This document shows, in pieces, positions 15,695-24,617 of a stretch of 64,000 nt of DNA (position 1 is its first letter; each line of letters begins with the position of its first letter). The DNA is taken from contig CBFGTJ010000001.1 of NCBI GenBank assembly GCA_965651815.1, positions 18,129 through 82,128 of the forward strand, in the 5' to 3' direction. This DNA comes from CBFGTJ01 sp965651815. GTDB taxonomy: Bacteria > Actinomycetota > Acidimicrobiia > Acidimicrobiales > Microtrichaceae. The notes under the pieces were generated by a model. That model did not search any database, was not told the origin of the DNA, and was given only the letters and a program-made list of their open reading frames with translations. The position numbers were made by a program, and so were the translations under genes.

Positions 15695-15700
15695 TATCGT
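15695..15700 (+). promoter_or_regulatory. -10 element (TATCGT) for the beta-propeller/glgE operon
   Basis: TATCGT ends 9 nt before the ATG at 15710. The spacer GAGCAGGTC could alternatively be read as a weak ribosome site, so leaderless initiation is less certain here. Confidence 0.4.
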
Positions 15701-15709
15701 GAGCAGGTC

Positions 15710-17362
15710 ATGGCGTCCCTGGAGAGCACGCGGCCGCGCGCCCGGAGCGCCGGGGAGCCCGTCTCGGGCTGGGCGATCGCGGCGATCGTCTTCGCCGTCA
15801 TGGCGGTCCTCTCGGCGTCCGCGGTCGTCGTGACGACGCTGTCGGACCGCACGCCCGACGGCGCCCCCGGCGAGGTGCTGCTCGACGAGCCGTCCGCTGC
15901 GCCCGAGCCCGGCGAATCCGCCGCGCCCGCCGAGGAGCCCGAGCCCGCGGTCCCCACGGGGTACGTGGCCTACGTGACCACCGACGGCCGCGTGCTGCTG
16001 GGCACCGGTGCGGAGGAGCCGGTCGAGCTCGCCGCGGACGCCGCGGTCGGCACCGCCCAGCTCGGGGCGGTCGCGGTCGCCCCCACCTCGGACCTGGTCG
16101 CGTACGTGCGCCGCGACGGGGCGCTCGTCGTGCTGCCCACCGGCGGCGGCCAGCCGGTCGTGCTCGCGACCGACGTCGCCCTGGAGGCGCTCGGCCGGGG
16201 GCCGATGCTCGCGTGGGACCCGACGGGATCCCAGATCGCGTACCTCGCGGAGGGCACCGAGGACATGGCACGCCCCCGCCCCGAGGACCCGCCGCCGCTC
16301 ACCCAGGAGGGCGTGTTCCGGGTGCCGCTGCCCGAGGGCGTCGTCGGCGACGTCGTCAAGGTCGTCGACCGCACCGGCGCGCCGCTCACCCACATCGGCG
16401 ACCCGACGACCCGCTCCATGGTGGGGGTCGTCAGCTCGATGTCCGACGACCTGCTGATCCTCGAGTCCGTCGCCCCCGACACCGGCCGCCCCTACACGCT
16501 CGCGCTGGGCACGTCGGGCTCCTCCGAGGAGATCCCGACGCTCCTCTCCGCGGACGATCCGGCGTTCGCCCCCGACGGCAACTTCGTGGTCGCCGTCGGG
16601 CCCGACAAGGGCGGGCAGGAGCTCATCCGCATCGAGACCGACGAGCTGTCGCGCGCGACGCTCGTGTCCGCGGACCGGATCTGCAACCCGTCGATCTCGC
16701 CGGACAGCACCCGCATCGCGTACGGCACCGGCGAGGACTGCTCGCAGCTGCACCTCATCTCCGCGCGGGGCGGCGCCCCGGTCGACGTCACCCCCGAGTC
16801 GGGACCGGGGGAGCGCAGCTTCGAGTTCGGTGAGCTCGGCTGGACGCCCGAGGGGCGGTTCATCACCTTCGCCGACTGCAGGTCCACCGAGGGCCCGGTC
16901 CGCTGCGGTGGACGTGTGAGCTTCCTCGACCCCGACCGGCGCACCCTGGTCGAAGGCCCGGAGGCCTCGACCGTCGCGCCGGTCCGCCAGCCGCTGCTGC
17001 AGGACCTGCGCCTGGACGTGGCCATGGACGGGCCGATCGAGTACCTCGGGTCGTTCCCGATCGACCTGGAGGCGGAGGGCGACGTCCGGGAGATCGCCGA
17101 GGGCGCCGGACGCGCCGAGCTGGAGCTGGTCGACGGCGAGCGGTCGATCCGCCTCGAGCTGCAGGTCGAGGAGGGGATCAGGTTCGCGACCGGCCGGCTC
17201 ACCCTCGTCGACCCGGAGCACGGGATCGACCGCACCTTCATGGTGCTGGGGTCGCCCTCGGTGATCGGCATCCGGGTCGTGTCGCTCTCGGGCACCTGGA
17301 TCGACACCACCGACCTCCCGATCGCATCAGGCAAGTTCCGACTGGCGGTGAGACGACGATGA
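15710..17362 (+). CDS. Membrane-anchored beta-propeller (WD40/TolB-like) protein, glgE-coupled
   Basis: A 550-residue protein. Residues 21-42 (WAIAAIVFAVMAVLSASAVVV) are a single N-terminal membrane segment, followed by a Glu/Pro/Ala-rich spacer to about 85, so the bulk is probably outside the membrane. From about 85 to 430 there are repeated beta units with TolB/PD40-type motifs (SDLVAYVRRDG, LAWDPTGSQIAYL, PAFAPDGNFVVAV, PSISPDSTRIAYG, LGWTPEGRFITFA), consistent with a six-bladed propeller. The C-terminal 120 residues are another beta-rich domain. The function is unknown. Its stop overlaps the glgE ATG (ATGA), which suggests a link to alpha-glucan export, sensing or capsule assembly, but that is inference. 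Confidence 0.72.
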   Translation: MASLESTRPRARSAGEPVSGWAIAAIVFAVMAVLSASAVVVTTLSDRTPDGAPGEVLLDEPSAAPEPGESAAPAEEPEPAVPTGYVAYVTTDGRVLLGTGAEEPVELAADAAVGTAQLGAVAVAPTSDLVAYVRRDGALVVLPTGGGQPVVLATDVALEALGRGPMLAWDPTGSQIAYLAEGTEDMARPRPEDPPPLTQEGVFRVPLPEGVVGDVVKVVDRTGAPLTHIGDPTTRSMVGVVSSMSDDLLILESVAPDTGRPYTLALGTSGSSEEIPTLLSADDPAFAPDGNFVVAVGPDKGGQELIRIETDELSRATLVSADRICNPSISPDSTRIAYGTGEDCSQLHLISARGGAPVDVTPESGPGERSFEFGELGWTPEGRFITFADCRSTEGPVRCGGRVSFLDPDRRTLVEGPEASTVAPVRQPLLQDLRLDVAMDGPIEYLGSFPIDLEAEGDVREIAEGAGRAELELVDGERSIRLELQVEEGIRFATGRLTLVDPEHGIDRTFMVLGSPSVIGIRVVSLSGTWIDTTDLPIASGKFRLAVRRR

Positions 17363-19329
17363 CCGCGCCCCCTGCGGACCCCTACCGGACCTTCATCACC
17401 GACGTGCGGCCCCGCACCCCCAACGGGCGGGCGCCCAAGGCCGCCGTCGGCGACCCCGTGGAGGTGCGGGCGCACCTCGTGCGCGACGGCCACGGCATCC
17501 TCGCCGCCCAGCTGCGCTGGCGCCGCCTCGACGGCACCCGCTCGAAGTGGGCGGCGGTGCCGATGGTCGTCGACGACCACGGGCACGCCCGTGGGTGCTT
17601 CGAGCCCGAGGCCCCCGGCATGTACGAGTTCGAGGTCGACGCGTGGGAGGACCGGTTCGCCACGTGGCGGCGCGACCTGCGCCTCCGGGTGGCGGCGGGC
17701 GAGGACGTCGCGACGGAGCTGCTCGACGGGGCGGACCTGCTCGAGCGGATCCTGCCGGAGGTCCGCAAGGGCCGGCGGAGCCGCGTGCGCGACGCGATCG
17801 AGCAGCTGCGGGCGACCTCCTGCGGCGAGGGGGTCCGGGTGGCGGCCGGGCTCGACGACGCCGTCGCGGAGGTCGTGGTCGGCCTGCCCGATCCGGAGGA
17901 CCGGACCACGTCGGGGCCGCACCCCTTGCGCGTCGACCGGGAGCTCGCGGTGCGCGGCGCCTGGTACGAGCTGTTCCCACGCTCCGAGGGCGGCTTCGTC
18001 GAGGGCGCCCGGATCTGGGACCGCCTCGAGCGCATCGCCGAGGCCGGCTTCGACGTGCTGTACCTGCCCCCGATCCACCCGATCGGCGTGACCAACCGCA
18101 AGGGGCCGGGCAACACGCTCGTCGCGGGCCCCGACGACGTCGGCAGCCCGTGGGCGATCGGCGGACCCGACGGCGGGCACACCGACGTCGACCCGTCGCT
18201 CGGCACGCTCGAGGACGTGCGGCGCTTCATCCGGCGCGCCAACGAGCTCGGCGTCGAGGTCGCGCTCGACCACGCCCTGCAGTGCAGCCCCGACCACCCC
18301 TGGGTGCGCGACCACCCCGAGTGGTTCCAGGTGCGCTCCGACGGGAGCATCCGGTACGCGGAGAACCCGCCGAAGAAGTACCAGGACATCCACCCGATCA
18401 ACTTCTGGCCACCGAAGGACTCCGATCGCGTCGCGCTGTGGAAGGCGTGCCGCGGGATCCTCGAGTTCTGGATCGAGCAGGGCATCCGGGTGTTCCGCGT
18501 CGACAACCCGCACACCAAGCCGCTCGCGTACTGGGAGTGGGTGATCCGCGACATCCAGCGGCGCCACCCCGACGTCGTGTTCCTCGCCGAGGCGTTCACC
18601 GACCCGGCGATGATGCACGCGCTCGCGGAGATCGGCTTCAGCCAGTCCTACACGTACTTCACCTGGCGCACCTCGAAGTGGGAGCTGGTCGAGTACGGCG
18701 AGGAGCTCGCCCACGGTGAGGCCGCGGGGTGGTTCCGCCCCAACCTGTGGCCCAACACCCCCGACATCCTCTCCGGGCCGCTGCGCAACGGCAGCCCCGG
18801 CCAGTTCGCGATCCGGGCCGTGCTCGCCGCGACGATGGCGCCCAGCTGGGGCATCTACTCGGGCTACGAGCTGTGCGAGAACCAGCCCGCCTCCCCGGAC
18901 AACGAGGAGTACCTGCACTCGGAGAAGTACGAGCTGAAGGTGCGGGACTGGTCCCCGACCGAGCAGCCCGGCTCGCTGTGGGCGCTCATCGCACGGCTGA
19001 ACGAGATCCGCCGCGCCCACCCCGCCATGTGGCGGATGTGGTCGCTGCGCTTCCACCACGTCGAGGACGACCGGCTCATCGCCTACAGCCACCGCCGCGA
19101 CGACGACGTCGTCATGGTCGTGGTGAACCTGGCGCCCGACGAGCTGGTCGAGTCCACGCTCCACGTCGACCCCGGGTCGCTCGGGCTGCCTCCCGAGGGT
19201 CCCTACCTCGCGCGCGACGAGCTCACCGGTGAGGAGTGGACCTGGGAGGGGCCGACCGCGTACGTGAAGCTCGGGCCCGACGAGCGGGTCGCCCACGTGC
19301 TGTCCCTCGTGCGCCACCACGGCCCGTAG
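17359..19329 (+). CDS. glgE: Alpha-1,4-glucan:maltose-1-phosphate maltosyltransferase
   Basis: A 656-residue GH13_3 enzyme that extends alpha-1,4-glucans with maltosyl units from maltose-1-phosphate. The N-terminal domain (about 1-110) is beta-rich; the catalytic barrel starts near AWYELFPRSEGG. FRVDNPHTKP holds the nucleophile Asp382 and FLAEAFT the acid/base Glu411; their 29-residue spacing equals that of Streptomyces GlgE Asp394/Glu423. NPPKKYQDIHPINF and EYLHSEKYE are GlgE-specific. The substrate is made by TreS and maltokinase encoded at 21572-24617. The ATG overlaps the upstream propeller gene, and it ends convergently with an acyltransferase gene. Confidence 0.95.
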   Translation: MTAPPADPYRTFITDVRPRTPNGRAPKAAVGDPVEVRAHLVRDGHGILAAQLRWRRLDGTRSKWAAVPMVVDDHGHARGCFEPEAPGMYEFEVDAWEDRFATWRRDLRLRVAAGEDVATELLDGADLLERILPEVRKGRRSRVRDAIEQLRATSCGEGVRVAAGLDDAVAEVVVGLPDPEDRTTSGPHPLRVDRELAVRGAWYELFPRSEGGFVEGARIWDRLERIAEAGFDVLYLPPIHPIGVTNRKGPGNTLVAGPDDVGSPWAIGGPDGGHTDVDPSLGTLEDVRRFIRRANELGVEVALDHALQCSPDHPWVRDHPEWFQVRSDGSIRYAENPPKKYQDIHPINFWPPKDSDRVALWKACRGILEFWIEQGIRVFRVDNPHTKPLAYWEWVIRDIQRRHPDVVFLAEAFTDPAMMHALAEIGFSQSYTYFTWRTSKWELVEYGEELAHGEAAGWFRPNLWPNTPDILSGPLRNGSPGQFAIRAVLAATMAPSWGIYSGYELCENQPASPDNEEYLHSEKYELKVRDWSPTEQPGSLWALIARLNEIRRAHPAMWRMWSLRFHHVEDDRLIAYSHRRDDDVVMVVVNLAPDELVESTLHVDPGSLGLPPEGPYLARDELTGEEWTWEGPTAYVKLGPDERVAHVLSLVRHHGP

Positions 19330-19344
19330 GCCGGTGCGTGGTGG

Positions 19345-21453
19345 TCAGCGGGCGAGGTCCAGCGCCGCGATGCGGTCGGCGAGCCGCTCGGCGACGTAGC
19401 GGCCGCCGGGCGCGGCGTCGTAGTGGGCGCCGTCCCCGGGCCGCAACCGGATGCCGTCCACGACGGTCGGGCACGGCGAGGTGGGGCACACGATCGGCCG
19501 CAGGTCCAACAGCTTCGGGCGGACGGGGCTGCGCCCCGCCAGGCCGGTGAGGTAGCTCGCGAGCCGGGCGAGGCGGACGTTGGTCTCCGGGTCCGCGGTG
19601 CGGGACTCGCCGTCCACGTTCGGCGGCAGCAGCACGAGCGCGACGCGGGTCCCGCCGCCGGCGACGCGGCCGAAGGTCTCGCCGTAGAGCCGGTCGAGCA
19701 CGCGGTCCGCCTCGGCGGTGCCGAAGCGGTACCAGCGGCCGTCGACGATGCGGTCACCCGCCTCCCAGCTGGAGAGCAGGACCACGAGGTCGGGCCGGGC
19801 CTTGCGCACCGCGTCGGACTGGATCCTCGGGATCGCACCGTGGCAGGCGCGGGTGAACTCGATCGGACGGCCCTGCGGGTCGGCGGGATCGCCCGTCACC
19901 ACGCCGCAGCCGGGTGAGGTCGCCGCGGCGAACGTGATGCCCCGGGCGGTCAGCGCGTCGCCGAGGTAGGGCTCGAGGCTCGCGGCGACGCTGTCGCCCA
20001 GCAGCAGCACGCGGGTCGGGTGCCGCGGCGGCGGGACGGTCGTGGGCGGCGCCGTCGGGGGCGGCGCGGTCGGGGGCGGCGCCGCGGTGGTCGGCGACGG
20101 CGCGGCCGTGGAGGGCGGCGCGGTGCTCGGCGGTGCGGCGCCCGTGGTGGTCGTCGTGGCGGTCGTCGTCGTGGTCGTGCTCGCCTCGCGGACCACCACG
20201 TCGTCGTCGGGCGCGCGGGCCTGCAGGAAGTCGGGGGGCGGCTCCAGCCCCGAGGTCGCGGCGAGGTTGCCGGAGACGATGGCGACGACCGCGAGCGGCA
20301 GTGCGAGCGCTGCGGCGCGGGTGCCCAGCAACCGCCCGGTGCGGATCGGCTGCTCGAGCAGGCGGTAGCTGAGCGCCGCCGCGGCGAGGGTGACCGCGCC
20401 CCGCAGGCCCAGGAGCGCGACGCCGTCGAGGCCCGTGCGGGTCGGGGTGAGCCACAGGTAGACGGGCCAGTGGATCAGGTACACCCCGTAGCTGATCCGG
20501 CCGAGCGCGACGAGGGGGCGGGTGCCGAGCAGCGCGGCGGCGGGTCCCCCCTGGGCGCTGCCGAGCACGACCGCCGCGGTGCAGGCGGCGGTGACGAGCA
20601 GCCCCCACGGGTAGAGCCACCGGCTCGTCAGGTCGCCGACCACGAACAGGACCCCCAGCGCCGCGAGGCCCACGACCGCGGCGGCCCGGACCGCCGTGCG
20701 CGCGGCGCCGGCGGGCAGGCGGAGGCGCCGGAGCGTCGCGCACGCGAGGAGCGCGCCGACGAGCAGCTCGGCCGCGCGGCTGTCGGTCCCGAAGTACGCG
20801 CGGTCCACCGAGGTCTGCGACAGCCACCCGTTCACCACCGACGACGCCACGGCGAGCACCCCCAGCGCGACCGCTGCGCGGCCGAGACGGATGCGGGGCG
20901 GGAGGCGGCGTCCCAGCACGAGGAGGGCCGTGAGCAGCAGCGGGAGGGCGAGGTAGAACTGCTCCTCGATCGCCAGGCTCCAGTAGTGCTCGACGGGGGA
21001 GGAGCCCGCGTACTCGTTCCCGTAGCTCGTGCCGGACGCGATGAAGTGCCAGTTGACGAGCTCGGCCACCGACCACGGGACGTCGCCGCGCAGGGAGCGC
21101 AGCTGCTCGGTGTCCCACACCCCGACCGCGCCCATCGCGACGACCAGCGCGAGCGTGGCGAGCGACGCGGGGAGCAGCCGCCGGAACCGCCGCGCCCAGA
21201 AGGCGCGCAGGTCGATGCGGTCGTGCGCCGCCCACTCGCGCAGCAGCAGCGAGGTGATGAGGAACCCCGACAGCGTGAAGAAGACCGACACGCCGAGGAA
21301 GCCGCCCGCCATCCAGTCGTAGGCCGAGTGGTACAGCAGCACGCCCACCACCGCGACGGCGCGGATGCCGTCGAGCGGCTCGATGTGGCCGAGCGGCTCG
21401 GCGGCGATGCGAGGCGCCGTCGGGGAGGGGGAGGTCGGGGCTGGTGCCGTCAT
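19345..21453 (-). CDS. OafA/OatA-type acyltransferase with C-terminal SGNH domain
   Basis: A 702-residue membrane enzyme. Residues 25-400 are an acyltransferase-3 domain with about 10-11 membrane segments; Arg31 and His42 fit the R-x10-H motif and VFFTLSGFLIT is typical. A long Thr/Pro/Ala low-complexity linker (about 415-475) leads to an extracellular SGNH domain: LLLGDSVAAS gives Ser488 and GDGAHYD the Asp/His block. Such fusions move acyl groups across the membrane and O-acylate cell-wall or polysaccharide sugars. It sits between glgE and treS in opposite orientation, so a polysaccharide target is possible but not shown. Confidence 0.88.
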   Translation of the reverse strand: MTAPAPTSPSPTAPRIAAEPLGHIEPLDGIRAVAVVGVLLYHSAYDWMAGGFLGVSVFFTLSGFLITSLLLREWAAHDRIDLRAFWARRFRRLLPASLATLALVVAMGAVGVWDTEQLRSLRGDVPWSVAELVNWHFIASGTSYGNEYAGSSPVEHYWSLAIEEQFYLALPLLLTALLVLGRRLPPRIRLGRAAVALGVLAVASSVVNGWLSQTSVDRAYFGTDSRAAELLVGALLACATLRRLRLPAGAARTAVRAAAVVGLAALGVLFVVGDLTSRWLYPWGLLVTAACTAAVVLGSAQGGPAAALLGTRPLVALGRISYGVYLIHWPVYLWLTPTRTGLDGVALLGLRGAVTLAAAALSYRLLEQPIRTGRLLGTRAAALALPLAVVAIVSGNLAATSGLEPPPDFLQARAPDDDVVVREASTTTTTTATTTTTGAAPPSTAPPSTAAPSPTTAAPPPTAPPPTAPPTTVPPPRHPTRVLLLGDSVAASLEPYLGDALTARGITFAAATSPGCGVVTGDPADPQGRPIEFTRACHGAIPRIQSDAVRKARPDLVVLLSSWEAGDRIVDGRWYRFGTAEADRVLDRLYGETFGRVAGGGTRVALVLLPPNVDGESRTADPETNVRLARLASYLTGLAGRSPVRPKLLDLRPIVCPTSPCPTVVDGIRLRPGDGAHYDAAPGGRYVAERLADRIAALDLAR

Positions 21454-21558
21454 GCGGTGGACCCGGTCGTCGGGGACCCGTCACGGTACCGGCGGAGGTG
21501 CACGGAGACGCCCCGCGACGCCCGGTCCGGAGCGCGCTGGACCCCCGACCTGCACCGG

Positions 21559-21564
21559 TACGCT
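21559..21564 (+). promoter_or_regulatory. -10 element (TACGCT) for treS
   Basis: TACGCT ends 7 nt before GTG 21572. This spacing favours GTG 21572 over the in-frame ATG at 21581 as the start of a leaderless treS mRNA. Confidence 0.45.
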
Positions 21565-21571
21565 GGTACGT

Positions 21572-23254
21572 GTGTCGCAGATGCACTCCACCGGCTCCAA
21601 CCTGCAGGTCGACCCGCAGTGGTACCGCTCCTCGGTGTTCTACGAGGTGCACGTCAGGGGCTTCTACGACGCCTCCGGTGACGGCAACGGCGACCTGCGC
21701 GGCCTGACCGCGAAGCTCGACTACCTCGAGTGGCTGGGCATCGACTGCCTCTGGCTGCTGCCCTTCTACCAGTCACCGCTGCGCGACGGCGGCTACGACA
21801 TCTCCGACTTCTTCACGGTGCACCCCGACTTCGGCACCGTGGAGGACGCGGCGGAGCTGATCGAGCACGCGCACCGTCGCGGGATCCGGGTCATCGCCGA
21901 CATGGTCGTGAACCACACCTCCGACCAGCACCCGTGGTTCCAGGAATCCCGCCAGGACACGACGAACCCGAAGGCGGACTGGTACGTGTGGGGCGACGAC
22001 GACCAGCGCTGGTCCGACGCCCGGGTGATCTTCATCGACTCCGAGCCGTCGAACTGGACCTGGGACCCGCAGCGCCAGCAGTACTACTGGCACCGCTTCT
22101 TCCACCACCAGCCCGACCTCAACTACGACAACGAAGAGGTCCAGCAGGCGATGCTGGACGTGATGTTCTACTGGCTCGGGCTGGGCCTCGACGGGTTCCG
22201 CCTCGACGCCGTGCCGTACCTGTTCGAGCGTGACGGCACCAACGGCGAGAACCTGCCCGAGACGCACGAGTTCCTGCGCCGGATCCGCAAGGAGGTGGAC
22301 GCGCGCTTCCCCGGGAAGGTCCTGTTGGCGGAGGCCAACCAGTGGCCCGAGGACGTCGTGGAGTACTTCGGGCAGGGTGACGAGTGCCACATGTGCTTCC
22401 ACTTCCCGATCATGCCGCGCATGTTCATGGCCCTCCGCAGGGAGGAGCGGACGCCGATGGTCGAGATCCTCGAGCGCACGCCCGACATCCCCGAGGGCTG
22501 CCAGTGGGGCCTGTTCCTTCGGAACCACGACGAGCTGACCCTCGAGATGGTGACCGACGAGGAGCGGGACTACATGTGGGCCGAGTACGCCCAGGACCCG
22601 CGGATGCGGCGCAACCTCGGCATCAGCCGGCGCCTGTTCCCGCTGCTCGACAACGACCGGCGCCAGGCCGAGCTGCTGCACGCGCTGCTGCTCAGCCTGC
22701 CCGGCACCCCGATCCTGTACTACGGCGACGAGATCGGGATGGGCGACAACATCTACCTGGGCGACCGCGACGCGGTGCGCACCCCGATGCAGTGGACGAT
22801 GGACCGCAACGGCGGCTTCTCCATGGCCGATTTCGCGCAGCTGTACCTGCCGCCGTCGATGGACCCGGTGTACGGCTACCACGCCGTCAACGTCGAGGCC
22901 GAGCGCCGCGACGGCAGCTCCTTCCTCAACTGGCTGCGCCGCATGCTGCACGTGCGCCGCAGCCACCCGCTGTTCGGGCTCGGCGGCTTCGAGATCCTCG
23001 AGGTGTCGACCCCGTCGGTGTTCGCCTACCTGCGCCTGCCGGACCCGGAGGACTCGGGCAACCCCATCCTCTGCGTGAACAACTTCTCGGGCGCGGCGCA
23101 GCCCGCGGAGCTGTACCTGTCGCACCTCGCGGGGCGGGTCCCGGTCGAGCTCCTGGGCCGCGTCGCGTTCCCCCCGATCGGCGAGCTGCCGTACTTCGTG
23201 ACGCTGCCGCCGTACGAGTTCCTGTGGTTCGAGCTCACCGAGCCGGCGGGGTAG
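21572..23254 (+). CDS. treS: Trehalose synthase (maltose alpha-D-glucosyltransferase)
   Basis: A 560-residue GH13 enzyme that interconverts trehalose and maltose. WYRSSVFYEVHVRGFYD is the TreS start, GFRLDAVPYLFERDGTN carries the nucleophile Asp212, LLAEANQWPEDV the acid/base Glu254 and RNHDELTLEMV the transition-state Asp. TPMQWTMDRNGGFS and the C-terminal beta domain are present, so the protein is complete. It supplies maltose to the maltokinase directly downstream. The TAG stop is preceded by GGG, and the kinase frame begins at once in the +1 frame (see the entry at 23249). GTG 21572 was chosen for its -10 spacing. Confidence 0.94.
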   Translation: MSQMHSTGSNLQVDPQWYRSSVFYEVHVRGFYDASGDGNGDLRGLTAKLDYLEWLGIDCLWLLPFYQSPLRDGGYDISDFFTVHPDFGTVEDAAELIEHAHRRGIRVIADMVVNHTSDQHPWFQESRQDTTNPKADWYVWGDDDQRWSDARVIFIDSEPSNWTWDPQRQQYYWHRFFHHQPDLNYDNEEVQQAMLDVMFYWLGLGLDGFRLDAVPYLFERDGTNGENLPETHEFLRRIRKEVDARFPGKVLLAEANQWPEDVVEYFGQGDECHMCFHFPIMPRMFMALRREERTPMVEILERTPDIPEGCQWGLFLRNHDELTLEMVTDEERDYMWAEYAQDPRMRRNLGISRRLFPLLDNDRRQAELLHALLLSLPGTPILYYGDEIGMGDNIYLGDRDAVRTPMQWTMDRNGGFSMADFAQLYLPPSMDPVYGYHAVNVEAERRDGSSFLNWLRRMLHVRRSHPLFGLGGFEILEVSTPSVFAYLRLPDPEDSGNPILCVNNFSGAAQPAELYLSHLAGRVPVELLGRVAFPPIGELPYFVTLPPYEFLWFELTEPAG

Positions 23255-23255
23255 A
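23249..23255 (+). other. Candidate +1 frameshift site between treS and maltokinase
   Basis: The treS frame ends GCG GGG TAG. If the glycine tRNA on GGG slips forward one base it re-pairs with GGT, also a glycine codon, and decoding continues AGA AAC ACA GGC ATC into the maltokinase frame with no intervening stop. A stop codon in the A site next to a re-pairable codon is the arrangement used in prfB +1 frameshifting. Fused TreS-maltokinase proteins are known in other bacteria. The alternatives are ATC initiation at 23265 or a base-count error in the sequence. Confidence 0.4.
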
Positions 23256-23264
23256 AACACAGGC

Positions 23265-24617
23265 ATCGACGCCGCCGACTTCTCCCGAGAGCTCGCCCGA
23301 CTCCTCCCGACGTTCCTCGCGGGGCAACGCTGGTACGCCGGCGTCGAGCGCCCGTCCCTGCAGATCCGGCGGATCGACACCCTCGTCGACGGGTGGCCCA
23401 CGCTGCTGTGGCTGCTGGTCGAGGTGCGCGGACACGAGGGCAAGGGGGCACCGAGCTGGTACCAGGTGCCGCTCGGGGCGACGCCGGAGCGGCCCGGCCA
23501 CCTGCCGGACGCCGCGCTGCTGGGCCGCATCGACACGCCGCGGGGCGCCGCCCACCTGTTCGACGCGCTCGCGGACGACCACCTCGCCCTGGAGTTCGCC
23601 CACCACGTCGCACCCGACCTGCACCTCAACTCGGTGCGCCCCCTGCCGGGCGAGCAGTCCAACACCTCGCTGGTGCTCGACGAGCGCTACATCCTGAAGG
23701 TGTTCCGGCGGGTCCAGCCCGGGCCGAACCCGGACGTCGAGGTGACCGAGGCGCTCGGCAAGGTCGGCTTCGGCGGCGTGCCGGTGCCCGTCGCGGTGTG
23801 GCGGCGCAACAACACGGACCTCGCGGTCGTGCGCCGCTTCGAGCGGAGCCGCGGCGACGGCTTCGAGCTCGCGACGACCTCGCTGCGCGAGATGTTCAAC
23901 CTCCGGCGGCCGCCCCGCGACTGCAAGCTGGACTTCGCCGCCGACGCGAGGTTGCTGGGCTCCGATGTGGCTCGCCTGCACGTCGCGCTCGCCGAGGCCT
24001 TCGGCGCCGAGCCCGCGGACGGTGACGCCTGGGCGAGCGACATGGTCGCCCAGCTCAAGCGGGTCGCGTCCGGGCGGCTCGACACCGACCGCATCACCTC
24101 GATCTACGAGCGGCTCCGCGGCGCGGTCGACCTCGGGTCCGCGATCCGCATCCACGGCGACCTCCACCTGGCGCAGGTGCTGCGCCTGCAGCGCCACTGG
24201 ATGGTGCTCGACTTCGAGGGCGAGCCCGCCCGGCCGGTCGAGGAGCGCCGCCGTCCGTCGTCGCCGCTGCGCGACGTCGCGGGGATGACCCGGTCGTTCC
24301 AGTACGCCGCGGCGATGGCGCTGCGCGGCCTCGACGAACCGGACCGCGAGCTGCGGGTGCTCGCGGACGCCTGGACGGTGCGCAACGTCAACTCGTTCCT
24401 CGCCGGCTACGCCGAGGTCGACGCCGCGCACCGCCTGCTGCCACAGGCGCGCGCCAGCCGCGACGCGCTGCTCAGCGTGTTCGAGCTCGACAAGGCCGTC
24501 TACGAGGTGGCCTACGAGCTCGCGCACCGCCCCGAGATGGTCGACCTGCCGATCCAGGCGGTCGAGCGACTGCTCGCCGGCGAGGACGGGTCGCCGGCGG
24601 AGGGACCGGGGGGCTGA
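23265..24617 (+). CDS. mak: Maltokinase, start codon non-canonical or by frameshift
   Basis: Phosphorylates maltose to maltose-1-phosphate for GlgE. From ATC 23265 the frame encodes 450 residues, close to the about 455 of mycobacterial Mak. The N-terminal cap is recognisable (LLPTFLAGQRWYAGVERP, then WYQVPLG). The kinase part has YILKVFRR (ATP lysine), IHGDLHLAQVLR (Asp299) and MVLDFEGEPARP. Between the in-frame stop at 23199 and GTG 23424 there is no ATG, GTG or TTG. Starting at 23424 would remove most of the conserved cap, so that start is unlikely. Either ATC is used, or the protein is made as a +1 frameshift extension of TreS. The stop is immediately followed by the glgB GTG. Confidence 0.85.
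   Translation: MDAADFSRELARLLPTFLAGQRWYAGVERPSLQIRRIDTLVDGWPTLLWLLVEVRGHEGKGAPSWYQVPLGATPERPGHLPDAALLGRIDTPRGAAHLFDALADDHLALEFAHHVAPDLHLNSVRPLPGEQSNTSLVLDERYILKVFRRVQPGPNPDVEVTEALGKVGFGGVPVPVAVWRRNNTDLAVVRRFERSRGDGFELATTSLREMFNLRRPPRDCKLDFAADARLLGSDVARLHVALAEAFGAEPADGDAWASDMVAQLKRVASGRLDTDRITSIYERLRGAVDLGSAIRIHGDLHLAQVLRLQRHWMVLDFEGEPARPVEERRRPSSPLRDVAGMTRSFQYAAAMALRGLDEPDRELRVLADAWTVRNVNSFLAGYAEVDAAHRLLPQARASRDALLSVFELDKAVYEVAYELAHRPEMVDLPIQAVERLLAGEDGSPAEGPGG

Noticed and set aside
13550..17221. A 1223-codon open frame on the minus strand across glgP and the beta-propeller gene
   Set aside because: Composition is Arg/Gly/Ala-biased with no recognisable fold, and it overlaps the clear glgP frame on the same strand and the propeller frame on the other.
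16492..19320. A 942-codon minus-strand frame opposite glgE
   Set aside because: Shadow of glgE, which has conserved catalytic residues at the correct spacing.
20030..20190. GGCGGCGC-type imperfect repeats
   Set aside because: They encode the Pro/Thr/Ala linker between the acyltransferase and SGNH domains.
23424..24617. GTG 23424 as the maltokinase start (397 aa)
   Set aside because: It would discard most of the conserved N-terminal cap that is clearly encoded from 23265, and it has no promoter or ribosome site.
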